Shown piece by piece: positions 16,401 to 26,657 of a stretch of DNA of 64,000 nucleotides. This DNA is from Isochrysis galbana (taxonomy: Eukaryota > Haptophyta > Isochrysidales > Isochrysidaceae), in contig CM030943.1 of NCBI GenBank assembly GCA_018136815.1, positions 487,975 through 551,974 on the forward strand, written 5' to 3'. Made by a program: the position numbers and the translations under genes. Numbering within the stretch: the stretch's first letter is position 1; each line of letters opens with the position of its first letter. The notes beneath the pieces were generated by a model, which was given only the letters and a program-made list of their open reading frames with translations, did no database searches and had not been told where the DNA came from.

Positions 16401-16774
16401 CGTCCATGCTGCCTACAGCTATACCCTACAGTCTGTTGTGTGGCATAAGGGCGCCGACGCGGCTTTTGGCCACTACTTGGCGGACGTGAAGGTAAACAAT
16501 GTGCACACGGGCGAGAGTCAGTGGCACAGGTGAGCACCCGATTCTTGGTCATTCCAGTGAGCACACTCTCTGTGCTAAGCATTCAGCCTGCTGCGCGTGA
16601 AAAAGAGGCTCGCATAACCCTTTTGGAGTGACTGACGCTTGATCTCCCGTCAGGTACGATGACGCATTTGTGGAATGCATATCTATAGACGCTGCCATTG
16701 GTGGCCGAGCCAAATCCGTCCACAACGGGTACCTCTTCTTTTACACATCCAACGCCGTGTGCTCTGCAATTTGA
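13500..16774 (+). CDS. Ubiquitin-specific protease, USP37/26/29-like, with two UIMs (at least 4 exons)
   Basis: Exons 13500-14612, 14766-15068, 15205-16529 and 16654-16774 join in frame to 953 residues. It is a cysteine protease that removes ubiquitin from proteins. The Cys box GFRNMGNTCYMSAVLAAL holds the nucleophile near residue 253. DASEFFFLAIDAL and the zinc-ribbon pairs CNGCG and CEKCK follow, with LPRILPIHLMRFD of the fingers/palm. The His box is FGHYLADVKV near residue 894, followed by YDDAFVECIS and the closing GYLFFYTS. Two ubiquitin-interacting motifs, EEEECMLKRAIAASLEQ (about 645) and MSEEEALAAAIATSLAD (about 792), sit inside the catalytic domain as in human USP37. The first residues (KLCIDLDPRRI, then a helix) resemble the end of the USP37 PH-like domain, so a further 5' exon is likely and ATG 13500 may not be the true start. 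Confidence 0.9.
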
Positions 16775-18147
16775 ACAAACATTCGCGAGACTGCGGAGAC
16801 TTGGCTCCACGGGCAACAAGCGCGTATGCCATCCTTTGCCCATTACAGTGATGGAACAGCACGTCGACACTCCACTAGCTCGCTTTGTTCTGTTTCCCTT
16901 TGCATTGACGAGTTACCGCTTCGTGCCTAAGACTACCTCTCTACACTTCGTGTCGAGGTTGTTTGGGGTCGGTCCGGTGGGAGTACTTGGGCCGAGTAGC
17001 AGCCGTCTTCCTAATGTGAATGCTCTCCATGAAAGTACTACCCTTTCTGAGTGCGGTACGTACAGGGGGCCCACTGGTCGGTCTGCTTCAGTTGGCGGGA
17101 AGCTTCTTTCAATCTCAATCTCCCGCCCTAAAATTTGATTGTAGTGTCGTGGCTCATATGTGAATAGTAGTCTGTAGCCTTTCCCCCCCCTCTCCATATG
17201 TAATATAGATATAGCGACCGCCTATGCTAGCTGCGACGATCACGCTAGCGCCGCGCACCTCGGGCGTTCGGGCTCTTGGCTTTGCGACCGATCTGCCCTA
17301 TGTTCTACCCTCCCGTCCTCCCTCAAATCGCGTCCCGTCGAAAGTGGCCCATCGATTTGCATAATTGCAGTCTATTTATGTATACATGAATGTGGATAGT
17401 TTGTTGGTAGTATCAACGTAAACGTAAACCGAACTGCGAGCTGACATACTATGACATACATGTATCGAATCAAGCTCGCGCTTGATTGTGGATTGTGGCA
17501 AGTCTGAAGCCGCTGAATGGGTTAAGGGCCAAGGAGTGAAGAGAAGTCTTGAGAGAGGGGGGGGGGGGAGCGCGCTACATCGCGACGGAGGGGCCACAAG
17601 CCACCACCCCCACATCACTCACTCACCAAAAAGAAAACTATGACAACTGGAGTGACAGTGGGGTGAATGTGTTTGTGGGTGTGTGAGCTGCTGCTTTGGC
17701 TGTGTTGGTGCTTGGGCAGTGTGGTGTGTGGAGGGAGAGGGAGAGCGCGATGGTGGTGTAGAAGCGCTTTGACAGGTCTTGTTACATGGCGTGAGAGCGG
17801 GATCGGAGGGCATGACAGCGAGCGGAAAGGGGTGGGGCACACTAGGGGCAGACACGAGGGAGTGCTTCCGGGCGAGCGCGCCAGAAACAAAAGACGGACA
17901 AGAGAGGAGAACGACCGGGAAAAAGAACACGGGAAACTCTAGGAACAAGGGAAAGACTAATGAAACGAGGGGGGGAGGGGGAACCGAGCGTCGGAGGGGC
18001 GAAGCGAGGAGCGAGCGCACGGGACTCCGAGCCTCGTCGGCCAAGGAAACAAAAGGAACCGCTGGGGTTGCATGGGAGGAGAGGAAGGAAGGGATCCCGG
18101 CTGCAGCTGCATGTGAGGGAACCGGGAAAGGGGGGCGGGAGGAGAGA

Positions 18148-18222
18148 CACGCTCTAAGAAAAGAGCGTGTCGGAGACGCTCCCCCTTGCATGCGAGGGGG
18201 CACGTTCTAAGAATAGAGCGTG
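18148..18222. other. Three consecutive stem-loops (two near-identical)
   Basis: CACGCTCT-AAGAAA-AGAGCGTG (18148-18169) and CACGTTCT-AAGAAT-AGAGCGTG (18201-18222) are two copies of one hairpin with an 8-bp stem and 6-base loop; the second has one G-T pair. Between them CCCCC (18181) and GGGGG (18200) can form a third stem. They are arranged as an about 53-bp tandem duplication. Role unknown; a structured RNA or a simple duplication are both open. Confidence 0.6.
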
Positions 18223-18545
18223 CCGCATGGGATGCTCCCCCTACCCGCAACAAAAACTCCGAAAACCGAAAACTAACGCAACATCGCACATACAAATCAA
18301 TGAAACAGATACGGACAACCAAACAAATTCGGCGTGCAATGCGGCGAGGCTTCGAGATAACTCATTGGCGAAAACAAAACTCACTCTCACACAACGTGTG
18401 GTGGAGACCGCATCCGCATAGAGTATATAAAATACTTTGGATGCGACAACAAGAGCCATCGTTCGCACTCTCTTACTCTCTTCGTCACGGAATCGGATAA
18501 AAATCCTCTTACAATCTCCCACACCACTATCCCATGGGCACTCGA

Positions 18546-18610
18546 CTAAATTTATGCTTGGTTCGCCCATGGAGGAGCACGAGCCCCCCCTCCCCCCCCC
18601 CCCCCCCGGC
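18546..18610 (+). repeat. Dispersed G6/C6-hairpin repeat, copy 1
   Basis: Shares the string ACTAAATTTATGCTTGGTTC then GCCCATGG, GCACGAG and a C run with copies at 35529, 58353 and (reversed) 62100. The G side of the hairpin is degenerate here. Confidence 0.7.
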
Positions 18611-18647
18611 CTGCGAGGAGAGAGGGTTCTGAAGTGATCACATGTCG

Positions 18648-18745
18648 GGCGTGTGTGTCATGGAGCTAGCAACATGCATCAAGGCGTTTGGGCAAGTGCG
18701 CTGCGAGTTAGCAGTGGTGGTACTAACGCTCATACTTTTTATTAT
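18648..18745 (-). repeat. Three-copy 3'-flank element, copy C
   Basis: Read on the minus strand it holds AGCGTTAGTACCA, then GCAGCGCACTTGCCC and a run of ACACAC words, matching in order the copies at 26538-26657 and 49555-49688. It lies about 435 bp beyond the stop codon of the acyl-CoA oxidase-like gene, in that gene's sense direction. It is the most diverged of the three copies. Confidence 0.6.
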
Positions 18746-19179
18746 GATTACAACACACACGTATAACACAAGTACTAGCTAGGCAGCAGAGAGACGCGAA
18801 GTACCGCCACACTCGCGCCTGCCCTCCAAACAACATTCCTACGAGCTTCGCCACAGGCATCCTCAGCCTAGCCATGGTCGGTCAGAGCGCGACGTCCATA
18901 CCGTTCGGTTTCTCCGTCAAAATCTCAAGCGCAATCTATGACAGCTGCGCCTTCAACGTGAATTTTCGAGAGGCTCAAGCGGGTGCGAACCGAGGCAACA
19001 TGCAGCGCAAGGGCTTGGAACGTTGATAAACAGGTTTGCACTGTCCAACGACTCCGTGGGCCCTCTTGCGCATCGACGCCCTGCTTTTTGTGTCGGGTAT
19101 TTGATCGCCGCGCATGAATAGCGCGCTGAGCCACGGCATCGCTATCTTGTGTGAGGACGGTCTGCCCTTCTTTGCCCCA

Positions 19180-21176
19180 CTACTCGCGGCTCGGTACTAC
19201 AACCGGACCCTTGCCAACGTGAGAGTGGAATGGACCATCCGAGTGGGGCGCGCGACGTCCGATGGCCTCGGTGTAGACGTGCGAGTCCGCAGGGAACGGG
19301 GCGTGACCCATACGGGCGGCGGCGTGGTCGGCCCTGTCGCCCGCGTTAGATATTTCATATTGTCGCTCTACCCGTCGCTCGGTCGCGTCAAGGGCTTCGT
19401 GCTCAGTGATCCGCTTCATCCAATTCTCGTCAAAGCTCATCGAAGCGGGCAAGATCCTCTCGGTAAACTTGCCCTCGACAAAGGTGCCAGGAGCGCCATC
19501 CCGTACCCGGCGTGCGGCGACCAGATCGGCCAGCTTGTAAATCTCACGCCACGACTCCTCCATCGCCTTGGCTAGCAGCTTGGCATTGCGCCCAGCAGGG
19601 GCCAACTTGCGTGCAAGGTCCATCGCCGCGAGGTACTCGTCGCGATCGGCGGAGAACACGGAGATTGCTGCGGCCAGTGGCCCCTCGGCGCGCAGCTTCT
19701 TCAGCCTATCGCGAGCAATCTTTTGCTGCAGGATGCGGGAATCGCCCTCGGCAAACTTGCAGGTGAGGAGCATGTCGGCTAATTCGAAGCCAGTGCCATG
19801 CATCAACGCATACGAGCCGACCTCTTGGCGCAGGGCATGGACGCGCTCGATCGCGATCTCGATCGCCTTGATCTTGCAAACTGCGATCTCTTCAACGAGG
19901 TCAGGGTCCGGGATGGAATCTGCCATCGGGTGGTGAGGCGCACGGGTCAAAGACGAAGTGGGTGAATGGAGCAGGGCGGCAGGATGGCGGTGTGAAGTGA
20001 AGGTTTCGGTGAGGGCGAGGTGCGCACGCCACCTCCGCGCAAGCACTCGTTGAGCCGCGCCTGGACGCCAGCAACGAAGCGCTCCATCCGTCCGAGTTTG
20101 GTGTCCGACTCCTCGAAGACCGCCTTGAGTTGCGGCATATCGGCGAGCGCCACCTCTCCCGCCAGGCCGTTGCACATCTTGGAGCGGGCGTATGCAGCTG
20201 TCTTGATGTGCAGCGTTCGCGCCATGACTAGGGCAGCCTCCGCAATTGCCTGTCGGCCGGTGAGCAGGCGCTGGCCGATGACCTCGATGCGCATGCGTTC
20301 ACTGCCCTTCTGCACGTAAACATCGTCGCGCACGTCGGCGAATCTGTTCAGCAGCGCCGACTTGGGCAGCCGAACGCGGTTGAAACTGACGCGCGCATTG
20401 TCGAGGTCGTTGGCGGTCGTCTTAGGTCCCATATCCTCAACTTGAATGCCGGGCAGGAGAGAGCCGCAGCCCGGCTCGCGCAGGCGTAGGAAGAAGGGAT
20501 GTGGCCCATGCGAGACGCCGCTGATGCGCAGGTCGGCAACAACGACACCGAGCTCGGCCGTGTAGCCTTGCGAGATCCAATTTTTTGCAGCCCTCTCAGA
20601 GGGAGTGTGGAGCTCAAACGTCTGTGAGGTGGGGTCCCACTCGGCGGTGGTCTCGACAATGAGGCCGGAGAGGACTCCCGCCTGCTTCTCGGTCAGCAGG
20701 AAGCAGCCAAGCTGGCCTTCACGCTGGATGTCATCCAGCATTGACACTTGCTCCGGCCCGCCCAGCCCTAGAATTGATCCGGCGAACAAGTTGTATTGCA
20801 CGGTGAAGCGGATGCCAAAACCAGAGGTGCCCGACGACGCAAGAAGGCGGTGGGCGAGGAAGAACTTTTCGGGTGCGTCTCGCATATCGGTGAAACGGAG
20901 GTGAGCAGAGCGCACGAGCCGGCTGAGGAGCGCCGCCGAGCGTGCCGGGTCGGTCGCGCCTGGGAGCGAGTGGTGCAGCTCGGCGAGAAAGTTGTTGGTG
21001 AAGGCGGAGTAAGCGTCAGTGGGTGCGAGAGGAGGAGGCTGGCCGGGAGAAGGCGGTGCGGTGGAGGAGAGGGAGTGGGAGGCGATGGTTGGCGAGAGGG
21101 TGCGGCATGCTGCGAGAAGCAGCCTCGGACGGAGGGGAAGGGTGGAGTGGCGGACAGCGAGGCCGAGAGCAAGCAT
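19180..21176 (-). CDS. Acyl-CoA oxidase/dehydrogenase-family enzyme (2 exons)
   Basis: Exon 1 is 21176-20033 and exon 2 is 19919-19180; the 113-bp GT-AG intron joins in phase 1, giving 627 residues. The family oxidises acyl-CoA to trans-2-enoyl-CoA with FAD; peroxisomal oxidases pass electrons to oxygen. Family marks: FTVQYNLFAGSILGLGGPEQ, then the flavin-contacting segment GCFLLTEKQAGVLSGLIVET and a beta-barrel stretch ending LPGIQVEDMGPKTTANDLDN with V-R-L-P-K-S-A-L-L-N-R-F after it. The second half carries a LLTCKFAEGDSRILQQKIAR block in place of the usual EGDN region. The first ~45 residues are basic and Ser/Thr-rich (RPRLLLAACRTLSPT), possibly mitochondrial targeting. No C-terminal SKL is seen. 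The last ~40 residues of exon 2 look atypical, so a 3' intron or different end is possible. Substrate length cannot be told. Confidence 0.85.
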
Positions 21177-21680
<504 letters not shown>

Positions 21681-23356
21681 GTACATCGGCGTAGTATTCC
21701 ATAAATCTTGTCGAGAGAAGTATGAGGAGAGCACAAAGATGATGCGCCTTTCTTCCACATGGCACGCCTCCCTACGACATCGAAAACTTCCCGAAAACGC
21801 ACAGGTTTCTCCAGTAATCGGAACATGCAATGGGTGAGGAGAGCGGAGGCAAACCCAGCACCACTGTTTTCTTTTAGATCTCCTCCTTTCAACGAATCCT
21901 GTGCCTTCATCAAGAAACTCGTCATCGTCATCACTCCCGGGAAGAAGAGGAAAACTATCCGTAAAGCAGGTGGGAGGCGCACGGAAGGGGGGCGGGGGGG
22001 GGAGGGGGGAGGGGGGGGCTGGTGGGAGACTGGGGCGGGGGGGTGAACCTGGAGCGTACTGGGAAGGGGGGCGGGGCTCAGGACCTCTGCCATGTCTGGA
22101 AGGGCACCGTTGAGGACTCATGGGGCTGGGCAACCCCTCATGCCGACGGAGGGCGGCTTCTCGGTGGAGGGCTCAGCGTGCCGCCGCCCTCCGACGAGAA
22201 CTGTGGGCTCGCAGACGGCAGCTCACGACGAGGGGAGTGTTGCGGTAGCACAAGACGTCGCAGACGTCCGGCGGAGGAAGTCTCGAGGAATGGCGACTCC
22301 ACAAGAAATAGCCGAGGGGGAGAAGCGCCTGCGTGCTAGACGACGGGCATCATTGGACTGTGCGAATGCCCTGCGGAGGTCGAGCTTGGTGAAGCAGGCA
22401 AGCACATCTGCACTTTCTGCACCACTGCCGGCCCCTCCACCTTCGTCACCTCCTCCACCACCACCTCTACCGCCACCGCCACTGCCAAGGAAAGAAGCTG
22501 AGGCCTTGTGTTGGCGGTCGGTGGATATAGTAGGTAGCCTACCCGACTTGAGAAAGGTTAATACTAAAGAGCTAAAGATCTTATTTGTTCTTTGTTCGAC
22601 CTTTCTTCTTTGTTTGGCCGTCGACGCGCCGACGCTCCACGCCGACCACGCGCGCACGCGCGCACAGTGAAGCACAGTGAAAAGCCACCCGCTCGCCTCC
22701 ACCTCCACGGCCACGGACGAAAATTAACTGAGTCACTTGCTCGACGGACGCATCACGGGGCAGTTAGATAACTGCTTGCCGCCTCACAAGGGCAGTTAGT
22801 GGCAGTTAACCAAGTTATCTTGATAACTGCTCCAGCCAATCCCTAGCCTTAGCCTTGGGGCAGATGAGGTGCTGAGTCCCCCTTGCCTGCCAAGTGGCAA
22901 GTGGAAGTGGCGGCGCAAGGTGGGAGTGTGGTGTGTGGTTCTCGCCCCCCATGAGGGGAATCGAGAGGAGTGGGGGGGGGGGGGGGGCGCAAGGCCCTCC
23001 TCCATGGCGACCAATCATACGATTAGTTGACGGGGAGACGGAGTAGTAGTAATAGTAGTAGAGGGCTCCTGGTTCCGTGCGCGTGCGTATGTAAAATGTC
23101 ATTGTGAGTCACCATGTGCATCAATCAGAAAAAAAAGCACATGTCGGCGCACAGCATGCCTAGGGGCACCTTTTATCCAGTGGCAGCCACAACTAGTTGT
23201 CAACGGGCCGATTTTCATTTTTCACCCATAGTAGAAATGGGGCATGCCCATGAAGCGGCAGCCTCTAGTAGTAACGAAAAGTAAAATATTGTAGCTGGTG
23301 GTTCTTTCCCCTCTCCCCCGTTGTCCGCGTCCCGTCCCGCCGCCGCCACTGCCGCG
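21681..23356. other. Intergenic between two divergent genes; one doubtful ORF and a CAGTTA cluster
   Basis: A frame with ATG at 22092 and end at 22670 (plus, 192 codons) has a poly-Pro stretch and a hydrophobic C-terminal patch (ILFVLCSTFLLCLAV) but no recognisable domain; I do not call it a gene. Several CAGTTA motifs cluster at 22759-22832. A long G run lies at about 22973-22988. A short pyrimidine tract (TTCTTTCCCCTCTCCCCC, about 23302-23319) precedes the tRNA ligase start. Confidence 0.45.
22759..22832. promoter_or_regulatory. Cluster of CAGTTA (Myb-type) motifs
   Basis: GGGCAGTTAGATAACTGC, GGGCAGTTAGTGGCAGTTAA and TTGATAACTGC fall within 75 bp; the first and last form palindromic pairs. 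CNGTTR is the core of Myb-family sites (established knowledge). Binding is inferred only. Confidence 0.35.
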
Positions 23357-26300
23357 ATGGCGTCGTCGCCGCTCCCCTCCCCGCGCCTCTCCTCGCACTT
23401 CCTGCCCAAGTTCGACAACCAGTCCGAAGGCGTGCGGCTGACGAGCGCCACCGCCGCTACCCTCGCCGTCTCCAAGAAGCACTCGGGGCACCTCGTGATG
23501 GCTCCACCCTTCTACTCGAAGAATGGAGTGGCAAACCGCTTCTCACGGCTGGGAGAGATGCTTCTCCGCGCCCACTTTTGCGCCGTGTGGCCGGGCGAGG
23601 GCGCGGAGGCGTTTGAACGGTGGTGGACACACGCGGAGGACAACTCGCTCTGCTACTCCTTCGAGTGCGTCGCGCCACGCATCGCGGGAGACCACGGGGC
23701 GACGCCGAAGGCGGCATACATGGTGCTCACGTGCGTCGTGCACGCTGGCGGCGATGGCATCCTCTCGCCGGCACAGCTGCTGGAGCTGGGTGCGGTGTGG
23801 CGGCTGCCACTCAACGAGGTATGGTACGTTCCATGGCACCAGGCCGCCGCTGTTGAAGATGAGCTACATGCCGCTCGCTGGAGTATGGCCGACTCTGACG
23901 CTGACGCACTGCTCGAGGGCTTTGGTGTGCCGCAGCAGCGTTTCCTCCGGCACGGCGAGACGCAAGGCGATGTGCTCGAGGGCTTTGTGCTCATGGCGCT
24001 CGACCAGCCAATTGAGGCTCTGCTACCGCTGCTTGCCGCCTACGAGTCGGCTGTCGTGCCGCACCGGGAGGCAGCACTTGCCGCCGCGCTCTCGCTCGGC
24101 GATGCGTGCCTCAACTCGGACACTACGCTCATCAAGACGCTGGAGGCGCCCGTGACGGACGCCACGCGCGAGCCAACGCGCGTAAGCATGAGCTCTGATG
24201 AGGTGTGGGATCTAGCCACCACCGGTGACGGACCGCTCCCGCGCCTCTTCCGCATGCTGCGCGCTGTCTACTCACACAAGGTCCGCCTTAAGCCATACGA
24301 CTACCGGGGCCGGCTGCAGTTGCACATCGACGTCTGCGATGACCAGGTCTTCTTCGGCTGGAAGCTTCACATGGCGCTGTGCGGAACGGCACAACTGTAC
24401 CGTGGGATGGTGGTGACCTTCGACACGTACACTCCGCCTCCGCTGGTTCAGGCCCTCCGAGACGCGCCAGCGGCTGCCGCTGGTGCAAGTGACTTGCCGC
24501 TCGACCCGGCCATCATAGCGAGCAAGGTTGCGAACGCTGCCGAAGGAGCAAGCTCAGAGTCTGGCGCATGTGTGCGAGTGCTCGCGATCGCCAAGCTCAA
24601 GTGTCTTCGCTACCTCATTCGCACCTTTGGCGTGCGAAATATCCTCAACGTACTGCTCGACCATGGGCCGGCCGCCTACGTGCGACGAACGCAAATGTTC
24701 GCCTCCAACTGGGCTGTCCCCAATGAGCTTCGCCCGGCGCTTCTCGCGACGCTCGCAGCGTGGCCACAAGAGGTCGCCCTCCTTACACCCTCCGAACGCG
24801 AGGAGCTTCGCAACTCGTCCGATGGCGCCAAAGGGAAACGCGGCTCGTACCTGCGCTACCTTGAGCCCTTCCTCGAGGGTCGTGGTCGCATCCACATGAG
24901 CGCGGCTGAAGGGGGGCTTCGGGCGCTGGCAGCCTCTCGGCTGCGTGGTTACGCGCTGCTGATTATCAACCTCGGCTCGAGCCTGTCCAAAGGGCAACTA
25001 GAGCAGTACAGCCTGGGCTTAGTCACCTTGCGGGAGCCGGGCGCACATAAGCAAATGCGTCCGGGCTCGGTCCTTGTGGTCACCCGGCCCCCCTCGATGC
25101 AGTGTTTGCGCTCGGGCGTGCCGCTACTTGTGCTCCTCTTTGAGCCGCAGGAAGGCAAGGACGAACATTTCCGAAAGATGTACAACCGCTGTTCCCGGCT
25201 CGAGTCCGACGTGCCCGAGCTGGAAGGGCGGGTCTTCCGCAATCTCGATGCGGAGAAATGGATAGAGACCGCCGCAGCGTTGCCACGCTCTCCGTTAGCC
25301 AACGCGCTTGCCGACTCGGCTGGTTACGGTGCCATCGGCGTTGGTGGGGTGAGCGGTATGGGTACTGAGGCGAGCCGCGCGCCGCTAGAACGGACTCTTG
25401 TCGCGGTGGCGGCTCTCCCTCCAGGCGGCGGGAAGAGCTCTCTCTTCCGCGCACTTGAGGCGCTCGGCTGGGGGGTCGTGTCATCCGATGTAGAGCGTGC
25501 GCGAAATAACTCCTTCGACGTGGCGCTCTCAAACATGCTCCGCACGCGCCCGTTGGTCTGCTACGACAAGAACCTCCCGGACGCCGCCTCACTCAACAAG
25601 GTCTGTCGCCTGGTGCGTGCTGCCGAGGAGCGGCACGGTCTTCGGGTGCGCGTGCTTATCGTCGTGCCGGATCGGATCGAGCACGACGTGGCGTGGGGGC
25701 GAGTGTGCGAGCGTACGGCCGGGGACATTGCCTTGTCATGTCACATCGATGGCGGCGTTGAGAAGGCTTACTTTATCTTCTACTCAACCTTCTATACACG
25801 CTCGCTCGCGCTGCTTCCTCTCGCGCAGACGTTACCTGGGGTGGTGGTGAGTAGCGCCTTTTGGGAGAGTACCGACGCGGTCGAGCAACTTGCTCGCGAA
25901 CTACATGATCGCGCCGTACAAGGGGACGTCCCTGGCGTGGATGCCCTCGCCGACGCGCTCGGCTCGACCGTAGAGGGGAGGGCTGTGCATACCTCCTCTT
26001 ACATCGTCGCCGACATTCCCGGCACGAAGCTGCACATGACGTTGGTGCCACCCCTAACTGAGGGAATGTCGCGTCACGAGGGCTTGGAGCGCAGCCGAGC
26101 TCTGCTTGCATTGCAGCCATACATTGGCACGACCATCAAGATCACCTTGCGTTCGTACCACCTCGCCGCCTGGTACGGGGACGAGGCGCAGGGTCGTGAG
26201 CGCCAGGGCCGCCGTAGGCAGCAGCTTGCGGTGTGGGAGGTGGAGGCGGTCGAGGGCCTACCGGACATTGTGCAATTTGGGCAACAACGCGCCATCTACC

Positions 26301-26470
26301 ACGTGACTGACACGGCAGCCCTGTTTGGTCGCTCGGCCAAAAACGCCGCCGATTTCATGGGGCGGATGAGACACGGGACTCTGGGCGAGGCGTGCGATCT
26401 TTGTACCTTCAACCCGCCGTTAGAACTTGAGCAACGGCCCTGGGTGCTTGCTCAGGTCCGGAGTGTGTGA
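23357..26470 (+). CDS. RNL: Plant-type tRNA ligase (ligase-kinase-cyclic phosphodiesterase), single exon
   Basis: A 1037-residue protein without introns; translation should start at ATG 23357, not the upstream TTG. Plant-type RNL joins tRNA halves after intron removal and the XBP1/bZIP60-type mRNA in the unfolded protein response. The N-terminal adenylyltransferase begins with VSKKHSGHLVMAP; KHSG at residues 41-44 is the KxxG nucleotidyl-lysine motif and aligns with the Arabidopsis motif I context. IAGDHGATPKAAY and WRLPLNEVW follow, as in plants. The 5'-kinase has the P-loop PPGGGKSSLF near residue 690 and D-K-N-L-P after it. The phosphodiesterase carries both HxT motifs: LHMTL near 892 and YHVTDTAALFG near 981. 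All three activities look intact. The second HxT is HVTD rather than HVTL, within family range. A copy of the three-copy element begins 68 bp after the stop. Confidence 0.93.
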   Translation: MASSPLPSPRLSSHFLPKFDNQSEGVRLTSATAATLAVSKKHSGHLVMAPPFYSKNGVANRFSRLGEMLLRAHFCAVWPGEGAEAFERWWTHAEDNSLCYSFECVAPRIAGDHGATPKAAYMVLTCVVHAGGDGILSPAQLLELGAVWRLPLNEVWYVPWHQAAAVEDELHAARWSMADSDADALLEGFGVPQQRFLRHGETQGDVLEGFVLMALDQPIEALLPLLAAYESAVVPHREAALAAALSLGDACLNSDTTLIKTLEAPVTDATREPTRVSMSSDEVWDLATTGDGPLPRLFRMLRAVYSHKVRLKPYDYRGRLQLHIDVCDDQVFFGWKLHMALCGTAQLYRGMVVTFDTYTPPPLVQALRDAPAAAAGASDLPLDPAIIASKVANAAEGASSESGACVRVLAIAKLKCLRYLIRTFGVRNILNVLLDHGPAAYVRRTQMFASNWAVPNELRPALLATLAAWPQEVALLTPSEREELRNSSDGAKGKRGSYLRYLEPFLEGRGRIHMSAAEGGLRALAASRLRGYALLIINLGSSLSKGQLEQYSLGLVTLREPGAHKQMRPGSVLVVTRPPSMQCLRSGVPLLVLLFEPQEGKDEHFRKMYNRCSRLESDVPELEGRVFRNLDAEKWIETAAALPRSPLANALADSAGYGAIGVGGVSGMGTEASRAPLERTLVAVAALPPGGGKSSLFRALEALGWGVVSSDVERARNNSFDVALSNMLRTRPLVCYDKNLPDAASLNKVCRLVRAAEERHGLRVRVLIVVPDRIEHDVAWGRVCERTAGDIALSCHIDGGVEKAYFIFYSTFYTRSLALLPLAQTLPGVVVSSAFWESTDAVEQLARELHDRAVQGDVPGVDALADALGSTVEGRAVHTSSYIVADIPGTKLHMTLVPPLTEGMSRHEGLERSRALLALQPYIGTTIKITLRSYHLAAWYGDEAQGRERQGRRRQQLAVWEVEAVEGLPDIVQFGQQRAIYHVTDTAALFGRSAKNAADFMGRMRHGTLGEACDLCTFNPPLELEQRPWVLAQVRSV

Positions 26471-26537
26471 GTGCCCCAATGGGGGAGGAGGGAGGCGCGC
26501 AATAGCTTTGTGGTAGGGGGGCTACAACTAATAAGAA

Positions 26538-26657
26538 AACATCTAAGCGTTAGTACCATGACTCCCACTAGCCCGGTACTATTACGACAGCCCCCTTAGC
26601 AGCGCACTTGCCCCTACACCTTGCCCCGCGTTGATGCCGCAGACACATACGCAGATG
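26538..26657 (+). repeat. Three-copy 3'-flank element, copy A
   Basis: AACATCTAAGCGTTAGTACC, then CCACTAGCCC, GTACTATTACGACA, CGCACTTGCCCCTACACCTT, TGATGCC and CACATACGCAGATG. The same words occur in the same order on the minus strand at 49555-49688 and, less completely, at 18648-18745. This copy starts 68 bp beyond the tRNA ligase stop codon, in sense direction. Confidence 0.75.

Larger units (their letters stand above)
16775..19179. other. Intergenic region: USP 3' flank, GA-rich stretch, tandem hairpins, dispersed repeats
   Basis: No convincing gene. Frames at 17619-18322 are low-complexity on both strands. Contents: GA/GGA-rich DNA at about 17860-18150; three successive hairpins at 18148-18222; a TATA-like GAGTATATAAAATAC near 18420 with no gene after it; one copy of the G6/C6 hairpin repeat at 18546-18610; and one copy of the three-copy 3' element at 18648-18745. 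Confidence 0.5.

Noticed and set aside
18717-18733. TACTAAC, the canonical branch-point word, on the plus strand of two copies of the dispersed element
   Set aside because: The element's sense strand, judged from its neighbours, is the opposite one, and the following AG is only a few bases away at 49682, too close for a splice site.
23321-23356. Upstream TTG start for the tRNA ligase
   Set aside because: In a eukaryotic nuclear gene the ATG at 23357 is far more likely and still leaves the whole ligase domain.
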